The position numbers were made by a program, and so were the translations under genes. 64,000 bases of DNA from Anaerolineaceae bacterium UBA6086 (lineage in GTDB: Bacteria; Chloroflexota; Anaerolineae; Anaerolineales; Anaerolineaceae): NCBI GenBank assembly GCA_002436005.1, contig DIXG01000075.1, forward strand, positions 1-64,000. Reading direction: 5' to 3'. How positions within the stretch are numbered: position 1 is the stretch's first letter; the number at the start of each line of letters is the position of its first letter. Positions 52,276 through 60,528 of the stretch are shown here, one piece after another. The notes beneath the pieces are model-generated. The model was not told where the DNA came from. It did not search any database and was given only the letters and a program-made list of their open reading frames with translations.

Positions 52276-52854
52276 TTATTGTTCGGTTTTTTCTTGCCAG
52301 GGTTGAAAAAGGCTATTTTGAATCCCGATCCGGTCCAACATTCGCCCCACCGTGGCATCCACCAGGTCCTCAATGGTCTGCGGCTTTTGATAGAAAGCCG
52401 GGATGGGCGGAAAGATGATTGCGCCTGCCTGTGCCGCCAGGGTCATCAGACGCAGGTGACCGCTGTGCAAGGGGGTCTCTCGCACCGCCAATAAGAGCGG
52501 GTGCCCTTCCTTCAGGCAGACATCCGCGGCGCGCTGGATCAGGTTCTCTGTGTAGCTATTGGCAATGCCTGAAAGGGTTTTGATGGAGCAGGGAACGACC
52601 AGCATGCCTTCGGTTCTGAAGGAACCGGAAGCAATCGTCGCGCCGAGATCATCCGGTTGATAGACATGATTTGCCAGTGAAAGGACGGTTTCGATTGTTT
52701 CATCCGTTTCCTCCCGGATCACCCTGGCGCCCATCTGACTGATCACGCAGTGAACCTCCACCTGGAGCGCTTTGAGTGCGCGCAGCGTGCGCAGTCCGTA
52801 GATGGCGCCGCTGGCGCCGGTGATGGCAAGGATGATGCGTTTGTGATATTTCAT
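52276..52854 (-). CDS. ubiX: Flavin prenyltransferase UbiX
   Basis: Makes prenylated FMN, the cofactor of UbiD-type decarboxylases, from FMN and dimethylallyl (mono)phosphate. The 192-residue product shows the Rossmann-like AITGASGAIYGLRTL, GSFRTEGMLVVPCSIKTLSGIANSYTENLIQRAADV, RPLLLAVRETPLH-type block (LLLAVRETPLHSGHL) and the C-terminal DLVDATVGRMLD. A TATAAT box lies 6 nt before the ATG, so an internal leaderless promoter is possible; a longer in-frame start to 52980 is unlikely. It serves the UbiD homologue in the same operon. Confidence 0.94.
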   Translation of the reverse strand: MKYHKRIILAITGASGAIYGLRTLRALKALQVEVHCVISQMGARVIREETDETIETVLSLANHVYQPDDLGATIASGSFRTEGMLVVPCSIKTLSGIANSYTENLIQRAADVCLKEGHPLLLAVRETPLHSGHLRLMTLAAQAGAIIFPPIPAFYQKPQTIEDLVDATVGRMLDRIGIQNSLFQPWQEKTEQ

Positions 52855-52860
52855 GATGGA

Positions 52861-52866
52861 ATTATA
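52861..52866 (-). promoter_or_regulatory. -10 box immediately before ubiX (possible leaderless start)
   Basis: TATAAT on the minus strand, 6 nt from the ATG; no Shine-Dalgarno precedes ubiX. Confidence 0.4.
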
Positions 52867-52882
52867 CTGGTTTTTGGGCGCT

Positions 52883-53269
52883 TCAACCCATGAGGATGCC
52901 CTGATCTGCATCGACCGAAACCCGATCACCCGTGTGCAGCTGGCTGAGATCCACCCGGTCAATGCAGGGGATTTCCGCAATGATGCATCCCACCGCAGTG
53001 ATGGTTTCTGTTTCTGCGTTCACGATGGCGAGCGGGGCGCAGTTGTTCTTTTTCAGGCGGTAAAGCACATAAGACCCCACGGTAGATCCTTTGCCGCGCG
53101 GATAAACCAGCACCTTTCCTGCAATCGTTTGTCCTTCCAGGTCATGCCCGGCTTCGGTGATCACCCCGGTTTGCGGGTCAACGCCGCCGTAAAAGGAGAT
53201 GCCCATCTTACTGACCAGGGCGAAGCCCTGCGCTTGACCCGGGAAAATGGTGCGTCCTTCGAGTTTCAT
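52883..53269 (-). CDS. Aconitase-X small (swivel) subunit, probable phosphomevalonate dehydratase subunit
   Basis: A 128-residue protein of the DUF126/AcnX swivel-domain family. GRTIFPGQAQGFALVS, GGVDPQTGVITEAGHDLEG, VLVYPRGKGSTVGSYVLYRLK and the C-terminal GDRVSVDADQGIL are diagnostic. In archaea the small and large AcnX chains together convert mevalonate 5-phosphate to trans-anhydromevalonate 5-phosphate. Its start overlaps the stop of the large-subunit gene (ATGA), with GGAGG ahead, so both chains are made together. Confidence 0.9.
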   Translation of the reverse strand: MKLEGRTIFPGQAQGFALVSKMGISFYGGVDPQTGVITEAGHDLEGQTIAGKVLVYPRGKGSTVGSYVLYRLKKNNCAPLAIVNAETETITAVGCIIAEIPCIDRVDLSQLHTGDRVSVDADQGILMG

Positions 53270-54468
53270 TGGGTTGCCTCCCGGATGACTTGGTCAAAGG
53301 ACAGCAGACGGGTTTTGAAGTGATTCTTGGCATAGGCGTAATAACAGGCTTTTGCGGAGTCGGTTGCCATGGCTATGAAGCGGCCTTCGATGGGGGCTAC
53401 CACACAGCAGGTATCTGTGGCAAATTTGGCGCCGGCAGCCTCGATGATCTGTGTGTATCCCATCCGGTCAGCCATGCCTTTCACCGGTCGTGAAGTTGTG
53501 ATCCAGAATTCTTTGGTAACTCGTTTACCTTCTATTAGCTGCGCAATGCGTTGGATTTCTTTCAAGCTGAGATGCGGGCAGCCCAGGCTGACAAAGTCCA
53601 CCTCTTCTGCAGTTGTCTGAAGCAAGTCTGCCCTGGCTTGATCCAGTTCCCTCTGATGGATGACGAGGTCTGCAGGCGGAATTTCAAAGGCGTTTGCTTC
53701 AGGTGTGAGCCCTGGGATGTGGAACAGTGCCACGCCACCATAAGTGGCAATGCTGGCACAAAAGGATTTGAGTGTTTCCAAACTGGCTTCGGTGATCCCT
53801 GTGATGAGGGGTACCAGCTGTGCCAGTTTAAGGGATTGCAGGCGATCGCCAATCGCTTTGCCCAGGGCGCCGAAATCGTGGGTGCCGGAGAGACTGGCAT
53901 CCACCCTGACATGGACGGTGGGCTGCCGGTTTTGATCGAGATGGTAGTTATAGGCAGGGGTGCGCCCGGTGAGCGCTGCCGCCAGTGCCGAAGGTCCGCC
54001 CTCGCGGTTGGTGCGGGCGCCGAGAACCGAGTTGGCAAAACAGACAGCACTGCTTTCTGCCCAGGCAATATGTTCCCCAAAGCGGGGCAGGTTGCCAAAC
54101 AGGTAAGGGGTGCAAGAACAAGTGGTGATCACGCCCATTTTCTCGAAAGCCGACAGCACACGGCGCTGATTTTCAGCAAAGGCTTCATCGATTCCCAGGG
54201 CGCGGTAGTTTTCAACATCCATCCCTGCCGGGTTGAGTGTGGTGAGCACCTGGGCTTTTCCGCCGCCCTCCGCCATGTCCGCCAGCCATTCCAGCCCGGC
54301 TTCGCCCAGGTTCGCATAGCTGACGCCAGAGATCTGCACAGACGTGATCGGCAGCATATGCTTGGCGCCGTAGATTCGTCCCAGCGTTTCGAGGATGCGC
54401 ATGGCTTTTTGGGCGGCTGGGCCGGAGCTGCCAGCCAGGATGGCGTTTTCTTCAGGTGTCAGATGCAT
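53266..54468 (-). CDS. Aconitase-X catalytic subunit, probable phosphomevalonate dehydratase
   Basis: A 400-residue DUF521/AcnX protein. Its Cys residues at positions fit an Fe-S cluster: TCSC (117, 119), GCPHLS (297) and TCCVV (354-355). Other family blocks are GVSYANLGEAG, NSVLGARTNREGGPSA, and ATDSAKACYY. In archaea this subunit dehydrates mevalonate 5-phosphate; a bacterial relative acts on hydroxyproline derivatives. Context with UbiD and UbiX supports the mevalonate role. No Shine-Dalgarno is clear before the ATG at 54468. Large, confident family match. Confidence 0.92.
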   Translation of the reverse strand: MHLTPEENAILAGSSGPAAQKAMRILETLGRIYGAKHMLPITSVQISGVSYANLGEAGLEWLADMAEGGGKAQVLTTLNPAGMDVENYRALGIDEAFAENQRRVLSAFEKMGVITTCSCTPYLFGNLPRFGEHIAWAESSAVCFANSVLGARTNREGGPSALAAALTGRTPAYNYHLDQNRQPTVHVRVDASLSGTHDFGALGKAIGDRLQSLKLAQLVPLITGITEASLETLKSFCASIATYGGVALFHIPGLTPEANAFEIPPADLVIHQRELDQARADLLQTTAEEVDFVSLGCPHLSLKEIQRIAQLIEGKRVTKEFWITTSRPVKGMADRMGYTQIIEAAGAKFATDTCCVVAPIEGRFIAMATDSAKACYYAYAKNHFKTRLLSFDQVIREATQ

Positions 54469-54525
54469 GGTGTTCTCAAGGGGTGAGTGGTGAAGGATGA
54501 ATTGGGCATAGGAATCCTGTTTCGC

Positions 54526-55839
54526 TCAGTCGGAGGGCTCGTTCAAAAAGTCGGACAGGTCAACGTTAGGAAAGCTGACCCTGGCAAAGTGCTTGCCCGC
54601 GGTCGCCAGTGGGGCGGTCAGGTCATAGCCGACTTTGCATGTTTCGTAAGTGCCAGGTTCGGCGCTGGGGTCCAATGAGGAGCCGCGCTCGCGTCCCAGC
54701 CAGACCAGGTCCCGATCTGCCTGGAAGCGGGTTGCCATCGCCCATTCCACGGATAAGGGATCGTAGATATCGATATCCTCATCCACCACAAAAATGTGTT
54801 TACAGGACCTGTGCCCGCGTGCAGCTGCCTCGATCGCCTTACGTCCGTCCTCCTCATGCTCCTTGCGGATTTTGATGATGGCGTGCAGCCAGGAACAGCC
54901 GCCGGGGTTGACGTTGACATCCAGGCACTTGACCACCTGGCTCACCTCCCGAAAGATGGTGGGTTCGCGCGGCATACCCATCAGCAGCTTGTGCTCCAAT
55001 CCGCCGGGGAGGAGCGCATGCCAGACCGGTTCAGCGCGGTGTGTGATGCATTTTACCTGCAGCACGGGTTCCTGCCGGATGACGTCCGGGGTCTCAGTCA
55101 GGTCTACAAAAGGACCTTCGGCATGACGGCGGTCACGGAAAACTGTGCCTTCGATAACAAATTCTGCCTGTGCCGGGATAAGTAAATTTGAAGTTTGGGC
55201 ACGAACCACCTGGAAAGGTTCCAGCGTGTTGGCTATTTCCAATTCATTTTGGCCGAGTTCGACGGAGGTTGCAGCCGCAACCAGGATATGGGGCGCCACC
55301 CCCACACAAATCGCCACATCCACCTCGCCCAGATCCTGCAAGAAAGTGTCAAAGTTGCGGGTTTGCACCACGCGCACCGCCATTTCCGTGGCTGAAAACT
55401 GCATGCAGCGGTGAAAATCCAGATTTTGACCGTGGATTGGGTGCCCGGCAACCATCACACCGGAGCTGATGTAATTTCCGCCGTCGCCCTCACAGTGGAA
55501 CAGGATCGGGAGATCATCCAGGTTAGGATTTTCGATGACCACCCCCTGGCAGGGCGCCTGTGCTGTGATCGATGGCACGGAAGGGTTCTCGATAGCATGC
55601 GAGAGGGTGGGAATGATGTCCTCTACCGCAATCCCCAGGTAATCGGCGAAGCTCTTTTTGGTGCAAAACAGGTTTCCCATGATTGAAAAGGTGGAATCCG
55701 TCACCTGGGAGAAGAGCACGGGCTGGGGTTCCAGTGCTTTAAGGATGCCCGCTGCCTGCAGATGCCTGGATACTGGCTTTTTGATCTCGATGCGTGAACC
55801 CTGCTGTGCAATATTCTTTAAATAGTCTCTCAGTGACAT
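54526..55839 (-). CDS. UbiD-family decarboxylase, probable anhydromevalonate phosphate decarboxylase
   Basis: First gene of the operon, 437 residues. It has the UbiD fold: LRDYLKNIAQQGSRIEIKKPVS, PSITAQAPCQGVVIENPNLDDLPIL, the conserved RDRRHAEGPFVDLTE (Arg and Glu of the active site) and FVVDEDIDIYDPLSVEWAMATR. Such enzymes need prenylated FMN from UbiX, also encoded here. In archaea the homologue decarboxylates anhydromevalonate phosphate to isopentenyl phosphate. The alternative is a 4-hydroxybenzoate or phenylphosphate type decarboxylase, but no aromatic-pathway genes are around. GAAGGA before the ATG and an extended -10 box upstream. Confidence 0.9.
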   Translation of the reverse strand: MSLRDYLKNIAQQGSRIEIKKPVSRHLQAAGILKALEPQPVLFSQVTDSTFSIMGNLFCTKKSFADYLGIAVEDIIPTLSHAIENPSVPSITAQAPCQGVVIENPNLDDLPILFHCEGDGGNYISSGVMVAGHPIHGQNLDFHRCMQFSATEMAVRVVQTRNFDTFLQDLGEVDVAICVGVAPHILVAAATSVELGQNELEIANTLEPFQVVRAQTSNLLIPAQAEFVIEGTVFRDRRHAEGPFVDLTETPDVIRQEPVLQVKCITHRAEPVWHALLPGGLEHKLLMGMPREPTIFREVSQVVKCLDVNVNPGGCSWLHAIIKIRKEHEEDGRKAIEAAARGHRSCKHIFVVDEDIDIYDPLSVEWAMATRFQADRDLVWLGRERGSSLDPSAEPGTYETCKVGYDLTAPLATAGKHFARVSFPNVDLSDFLNEPSD

Positions 55840-55867
55840 GGCAATTCCTTCAATCTATTCTGTTTGA

Positions 55868-55876
55868 ATTATAGCA
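55868..55876 (-). promoter_or_regulatory. Extended -10 promoter of the UbiD-AcnX-UbiX operon
   Basis: On the minus strand TGC directly precedes TATAAT (55868-55873), 28 nt from the start codon. Confidence 0.6.
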
Positions 55877-56005
55877 GGAAAGGGGGGGCGTTTTCGCGTC
55901 GGTAAGCGCCAGATGCAGTTGGTACGACTCTTGCTCTATAAGAATCAGTTCGAGAAACGGAATTGTGATTCAAATTGAAATGCTGGCTATTTACGGGAGC
56001 TTCAG

Positions 56006-58192
56006 ATGAGAAAGAAATCTGTGATTACAAAAGGTACGATCATTCTGATCGGCGTGATCCTGGTCATGTTTTTGGCTTCCGGTTTTTTTCCACGCCTGAC
56101 AGGCAAGAAAGATGGACCGGAGATTGATCCGGAGCTTGTTTCCAGGGCAAAAGTTTCTGAGGATCTTGATTACCTGATCTATTTTGAAGATAAGGCAGAT
56201 CTTTCTGGAGCGGAAGAACTTACCTGGGAAGAACGGGGCTGGTTCGTCTACAACGCATTGACCGCCCAGGCAGACCGATCCCAGGCTGGCGTGCGGGCTT
56301 TTTTAGATCGACGCGGGGTCTCTTATCAGTCATTCTGGATCCAGAATGTGATTGCGGTGGAGGCTTCAAGCAGCACCACGCTGTATGGGTTAACCAAGTT
56401 TGTTGAGATCCAATCGCTGCAGTCCGTTCCCCAGGTGTTCATCGAAGACCCGTTGGAAAAGCAAGTGGAGAAATCAGCAGAAATTCAAACAGCAACAGAC
56501 AACCTGCTGCACATCCGGGCAGATCAAGCCTGGGCACTTGGTTTTCAGGGCGAGGATTTTGTGGTTGGGAGCATCGATTCAGGGGTGCGCTATACCCACG
56601 AAGCGCTGGCTGATACCTATCGTGGCAATTTGGGGAATGGCGCTTTTGACCACAATTACAGCTGGTGGGATGCGGTGGGCGGCAAGGATGCGGCTTATGA
56701 TGATCATGGGCACGGCAGCCACACCACCGGCATCATGGTTGGCACCGAGGGGGATCAAACCAGGATTGGGATCGCACCTGAGGCAAGCTGGATCGCGTGT
56801 AAGGCGATCAGTGGGAGCGGTTTTGGTTATGGCTGGGATTTCCTGGAGTGCGGGCAGTTTATGCTGGCGCCCTGGGATCTGGAAGGTCAGCACTCAAACC
56901 CATCGCTGCGCCCCCATGTGGTCAATAACTCCTGGGGCAGCTGTGCCACAACCTACTCCGATTGGTATGAGGATACGATTGATGCCTGGCTGGCTGCCGG
57001 GATTTACCCCGTCTTTTCGAACGGGAACGCTGGCAACTGCAGCCTTTCCTCACCGCCTGGCTTGAATACGGTTGGTAACCCGGCAAGGTCCTATCACGTT
57101 ACCGCGGTGGGGTCCACGGGCAAAGCTAACGGACTGTATGCCGATCATTCCAACTGGGGTCCGACCGACAGCGAGGACGTTCTCAATCCTGCGGGGTATC
57201 CCTGGATCAAGCCTCAGGTGGTTGCCCCGGGATTGGGGATCCGATCGGCAGTCGCTTCTGCAGATGATGCCTATGCCTATTGGGGCGGCACCTCGATGGC
57301 GGCGCCGCATGCAGCAGGGCTGGTCGCGCTGATGTGGGGGGCGGGTGATTGCCTGGTGGGTGATTATGTGACTACGGAGTCACTCATGCAGGACAGCGCT
57401 GTTCCGATCCCGTATGATACGGGTAATGGGGATGAGGGACCGGGAAATGTGCCCAACCATGCCACTGGCTGGGGAGAGATCGACGCACTGGCAGCGGTGA
57501 GCGCGGCGCGGGACTATTGCCATCAAGGCAGAGTGCCAGTCTCCATTATGGGCAGGGTGATTGACGGTAGCGGTCACAGCTATCCGCTGTATGCAAAAAT
57601 CAGCCTGGTCTCTGCCAGTCATCAAGTGCAGATATTCACCAATCCCTTTGATGGAACTTACAGTGCGACCGTTTATGAGGGCATGGTTTATGACCTGGTG
57701 ATTGCCTCTCTAATAGACGGATATTACGCTGTTGCGGAAATGGGTCTTGTTTTTGATGGGGATACCGTCTGGCGGGAAGATGCCTTGAAGGTTCGACAGG
57801 AATGCCTGGCGCCGGGCTATGTGCTTTCCGGTGGGGTCTGCGAGAAAATCCCCGGGGGCGTTGTCGCTGGATTTGTGACAGATATTGGCTCGGAAATGCC
57901 ACTGACTGGGGTGACCGTGAGCAGCGCTGGTTCACACACCTACACCATCGCCACACCAAATGACCGCACGCTGCGAGATGGTTTCTACTGGCTGTTTTTA
58001 CCCATGTGCAGCGAGTGCGAGGGTGTTGAACTTTTAGCCGAGAGACGGTTTTATCTGCGGGAAAGTGCTGAGGTTGTGCTTTCCCCAGGCGAAGTCATCC
58101 GGCAGGATTTCAGGATTGAGAGCTGCTGGCACAAGTTGGCGATGATCCTCCAGCAGACAGTTGACTGGCTGCTTGGGCTGATCCGGCGCTGA
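56006..58192 (+). CDS. Subtilisin-like serine protease (S8), exported
   Basis: A 728-residue subtilase. An N-terminal hydrophobic segment (IILIGVILVMFLASG) exports or anchors it; residues 40-150 are a propeptide (inhibitor I9-like). The catalytic triad is visible: VVGSIDSGVRYTHE (Asp191), DDHGHGSHTTG (His236), and GGTSMAAPHAAGLVAL (Ser430). C-terminal parts, rich in Gly and beta-strand patterns (GRVIDGSGHSYPLYAKI, GFVTDIGSEMPLTGVTV), resemble carboxypeptidase-regulatory-like domains. GGGAG before the ATG. Divergent from the UbiD operon; target unknown. Confidence 0.92.
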   Translation: MRKKSVITKGTIILIGVILVMFLASGFFPRLTGKKDGPEIDPELVSRAKVSEDLDYLIYFEDKADLSGAEELTWEERGWFVYNALTAQADRSQAGVRAFLDRRGVSYQSFWIQNVIAVEASSSTTLYGLTKFVEIQSLQSVPQVFIEDPLEKQVEKSAEIQTATDNLLHIRADQAWALGFQGEDFVVGSIDSGVRYTHEALADTYRGNLGNGAFDHNYSWWDAVGGKDAAYDDHGHGSHTTGIMVGTEGDQTRIGIAPEASWIACKAISGSGFGYGWDFLECGQFMLAPWDLEGQHSNPSLRPHVVNNSWGSCATTYSDWYEDTIDAWLAAGIYPVFSNGNAGNCSLSSPPGLNTVGNPARSYHVTAVGSTGKANGLYADHSNWGPTDSEDVLNPAGYPWIKPQVVAPGLGIRSAVASADDAYAYWGGTSMAAPHAAGLVALMWGAGDCLVGDYVTTESLMQDSAVPIPYDTGNGDEGPGNVPNHATGWGEIDALAAVSAARDYCHQGRVPVSIMGRVIDGSGHSYPLYAKISLVSASHQVQIFTNPFDGTYSATVYEGMVYDLVIASLIDGYYAVAEMGLVFDGDTVWREDALKVRQECLAPGYVLSGGVCEKIPGGVVAGFVTDIGSEMPLTGVTVSSAGSHTYTIATPNDRTLRDGFYWLFLPMCSECEGVELLAERRFYLRESAEVVLSPGEVIRQDFRIESCWHKLAMILQQTVDWLLGLIRR

Positions 58193-58248
58193 CCCGTCGT
58201 TAACACGGCGTAGACCCGAATCCAGCATCCAATCCCCATCCCGCCCGG

Positions 58249-58254
58249 TATAAT
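58249..58254 (+). promoter_or_regulatory. -10 box giving a probable leaderless mRNA
   Basis: TATAAT (58249-58254), 7 nt before ATG 58262. No Shine-Dalgarno is present. Confidence 0.5.
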
Positions 58255-58261
58255 GAGCGGG

Positions 58262-58672
58262 ATGTTTGCAAATAAGCTCTATGATGTGATTACGCTATAT
58301 GACTGTATGCAGGAACCAGCTTCCATGGCATGGCTGATCAGCATGGATGTGCCGCTGCCCGGCGTGATTCCCCCGGGAGCATATCCTTCCCCAGACGACA
58401 TTAAGCGGACGCTGGATAGCATTAGCGGCATTCATGTGGATTACCTCGAGGGGAAATCCTGCTGGCAGGCCGCGGCAACCCACCGAGAGGACGTCAGCTG
58501 GGCGATCCTGACCGTTCAGGATTATTCCAGAGACCCTGCTGAACCGCATCGTTTTAGCTTTGTGGCGGGTTGGGATGAAATGATCCTGCTGATCACATCT
58601 CACCTGGCACGAGTATGCGGTCCGCTAGTGCTGCTGTCGCCTTCTGGCGCACCACCCCAGATCGTGATGTAA
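58262..58672 (+). CDS. Conserved-looking small protein of unknown function
   Basis: A 136-residue soluble product with no recognised motif. Hydrophobic segments (WLISMDVPLPGVIPPG, LITSHLARVCGPLVLL) alternate with charged parts. An ATG at 58253 is also in frame but lies within the -10 box TATAAT; the ATG at 58262, 7 nt after that box, fits a leaderless mRNA. It lies between the subtilase and the photolyase (convergent). Function unknown. Confidence 0.6.
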   Translation: MFANKLYDVITLYDCMQEPASMAWLISMDVPLPGVIPPGAYPSPDDIKRTLDSISGIHVDYLEGKSCWQAAATHREDVSWAILTVQDYSRDPAEPHRFSFVAGWDEMILLITSHLARVCGPLVLLSPSGAPPQIVM

Positions 58673-58784
58673 TCCCGGTCCAAATCTCGCATCAACGATT
58701 CCTCTGCGTGTGATTAGATTCCAGAAGCATATTCAAGGCAGCCGTGCAACAGGGGCTTTGCGCTCAGCCTGTTTTCGGCATGGC

Positions 58785-60188
58785 TTAAGGATTTCCACGG
58801 GCTGATTTATAGGCAGCCAGGGTGCGCTGGCGAGCAAAGGCATGGTCCACAATCGGGAGGGGGTATTGTTTACCGAGCGTAAATCCGAATCCTTGTGCGT
58901 CTTCTTTGGACATTTTCCACGGTTCGTGGCGGTATTGTGGGGGTAAATCTTGCAGTTCGGGTACCCAACGGACAATGTAATCCCCGTCAGGGTCGAATTT
59001 CAATCCCTGGGTGACCGGGTTGAAGATGCGGAAATAGGGTGCGGTATCGGTGCCTGTGCCGGCAGACCACTGCCAGCCGCCATTGTTGGCGGCAGGGTCG
59101 CCATCAACCAGGTTTTTCATGAACCAGTCTTCACCCGCCTGCCAGTTGGTCAGCAGATCTTTGGTGAGGAAAGAGGCAGCGATCATCCTGCCGCGGTTGT
59201 GCATCCAGCCGGTGTGCTTCAGCTGGCGCATACAGGCATCCACGATCGGGTAGCCTGTCTCGTCATTTTGCCATGCCAGCAGGTCGTCAGGGGCATCGCG
59301 CCAGGGAATGTTTTTATAGTCCGGGCGAAAGGGACCCTCCAGAACATTGGGGAAGTGGTGTAGGATGGCGGTATAAAATTCGCGCCACACAAGTTCATCC
59401 ATCCAGGTGCGAATTTCGCTCCTGGCAGCTGTGCTGTTTGCCTGGATGTAAGCCATTTGTGCCTGCGTGATAACCTCTCGGGCAGAGAGAAGCCCGAACC
59501 GGAGGTAGGGTGAAAGCTGTGAGGTGCCATCCTGTGCAAGGAAATTACGCCGGCTTTGGTAATGACGGATTTTTCCACCGATGAAGGACTCTAAACGGGC
59601 TTGAGCTTCATCTGCCGTCGCCGGGAAATCTCCTGCTGGAACGAAGTCTGGCAGCTGCTGGGAGGTAATCCCCGACGGGAGCGGTGGAAGGACTTTGGGA
59701 TCTGGCAGGCAATCGGCTGGGTTTGGCAGGGGCTCGCTGTACCATTTATTTTTGTAGGGCGTGAAAACAACATACGGGTTGCCGTCATCTTTGAGAATCT
59801 CCTGCGGAGGATGGTAGGTGATCCCCCGGAGCAGATAAAGGGGGAGAATCTGCGCAATCGCCTGATCGCGCTGGCGGGAAAACGGGCTGTAATCTTCATA
59901 GGCAAAGGCCCGGCAGATTTCGAATTCTCCGGCTAACTTTTCAAACGCCGATCGAGCTGGACCCTGGCGCAAGATCAGGCGGGTGCCGAGCATTTGGAGC
60001 TGCTGATCCAGGTCGGATAATGCCTGGAGGAGAAAAGCTCTGCGTTTTGGCGCGGCATCCACCATCAGCTGCGGCTCGAGGATGAACAGGGGAATGAGTT
60101 GATCGGAATTTTCGACGGCAGAGATCAGCGCGTGGTTATCTTGCAGGCGGATGTCTCTCCGGATCCACCAAATGGAAATATCAGTCAT
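58785..60188 (-). CDS. phr: Deoxyribodipyrimidine photolyase (class I)
   Basis: Light-driven flavoenzyme that reverses UV-induced pyrimidine dimers. The 467-residue product begins with ISIWWIRRDIRLQDNHAL and has the FAD-binding C-terminal half: SPYLRFGLLS, WMDELVWREFY, DAPDDLLAWQNDETGYPIVDACMRQLKHTGWMHNRGRMIAASFLTKDLL-type region and GGWQWSAGTGTDTAPYFRIFNP. Length fits class I CPD photolyases. The start at 60188 has AAAGGAG ahead. Its leader, starting near 60434, carries a peptide gene and hairpins, so expression is probably attenuated. Confidence 0.95.
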   Translation of the reverse strand: MTDISIWWIRRDIRLQDNHALISAVENSDQLIPLFILEPQLMVDAAPKRRAFLLQALSDLDQQLQMLGTRLILRQGPARSAFEKLAGEFEICRAFAYEDYSPFSRQRDQAIAQILPLYLLRGITYHPPQEILKDDGNPYVVFTPYKNKWYSEPLPNPADCLPDPKVLPPLPSGITSQQLPDFVPAGDFPATADEAQARLESFIGGKIRHYQSRRNFLAQDGTSQLSPYLRFGLLSAREVITQAQMAYIQANSTAARSEIRTWMDELVWREFYTAILHHFPNVLEGPFRPDYKNIPWRDAPDDLLAWQNDETGYPIVDACMRQLKHTGWMHNRGRMIAASFLTKDLLTNWQAGEDWFMKNLVDGDPAANNGGWQWSAGTGTDTAPYFRIFNPVTQGLKFDPDGDYIVRWVPELQDLPPQYRHEPWKMSKEDAQGFGFTLGKQYPLPIVDHAFARQRTLAAYKSARGNP

Positions 60189-60260
60189 AACTGCTCCTTT
60201 GCCAATAATTGTACACAAAGTGGATCATTTAGGCGGGATTCGTTCAGGGTTAACGAGAAA

Positions 60261-60281
60261 GCCGCCCGAAATTCGGACGGC
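60261..60281 (-). terminator. Terminator-like hairpin in the photolyase leader
   Basis: On the minus strand GCCGTCCG and CGGGCGGC pair with one mismatch around an AATTT loop, then TTTCTCG. It lies between the leader peptide gene and phr, as in attenuators. Confidence 0.5.
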
Positions 60282-60292
60282 AATCTGTCTTC

Positions 60293-60339
60293 GGCTGCAG
60301 CACCCTTATCGAATAGCACCGAGGAGGGGTGCCACAGCC
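60293..60339 (-). promoter_or_regulatory. Long hairpin spanning the end of the leader peptide gene
   Basis: On the minus strand GGCTGTGGCACCC (60339-60327) can pair with GGGTGCTGCAGCC (60305-60293) with a two-base internal mismatch. A ribosome stopped on the leader peptide gene would change this fold. Confidence 0.5.
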
Positions 60340-60368
60340 TTCGTTAAGTAACTACTACAGTCTATCAT
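60306..60368 (-). CDS. Candidate 20-residue leader peptide of phr
   Basis: A short gene with an excellent ribosome-binding site: AGGAGGTGG on the minus strand, 8 nt before the ATG at 60368. It encodes MIDCSSYLTKAVAPLLGAIR and ends with TAA. It starts about 65 nt after the predicted transcription start and lies 115 nt before phr. The 3' half of the gene forms one arm of a long hairpin and a terminator-like hairpin follows. The peptide has no clear amino-acid bias (Ala, Leu and Ser are moderately frequent), so what it would sense is open. It could instead be a real small protein. Confidence 0.5.
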   Translation of the reverse strand: MIDCSSYLTKAVAPLLGAIR

Positions 60369-60440
60369 GTACACCACCTCCTCTTTTCGTGGGATAGCAA
60401 GAAACTGAGAAGGGTTCTGTTGTTTTTGCTTTGTGGCTAA

Positions 60441-60469
60441 AGTATCGCATAAACCGGTGGAATTGTCAA
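60441..60469 (-). promoter_or_regulatory. phr: Sigma-70-type promoter of the photolyase transcript
   Basis: On the minus strand TTGACA (60469-60464), 17-nt spacer, GATACT (60446-60441). Expected start near 60434, giving a leader of about 245 nt. Confidence 0.7.
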
Positions 60470-60528
60470 ACGATCGTTGTAAGCACGATTGTGTAAGCAC
60501 GGGGGATGAGGCGGTGAGGATTGTGTTT

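Noticed and set aside
53551..54486. 311-residue open frame opposite the AcnX large-subunit gene
   Set aside because: The minus-strand AcnX frame has clear family motifs and operon spacing; the plus frame has none.
60293..60310. T-box-like sequence (AGGGTG) in the photolyase leader
   Set aside because: The core GGGTGG-ACC is not matched, and T-boxes control amino-acid genes, not photolyase.
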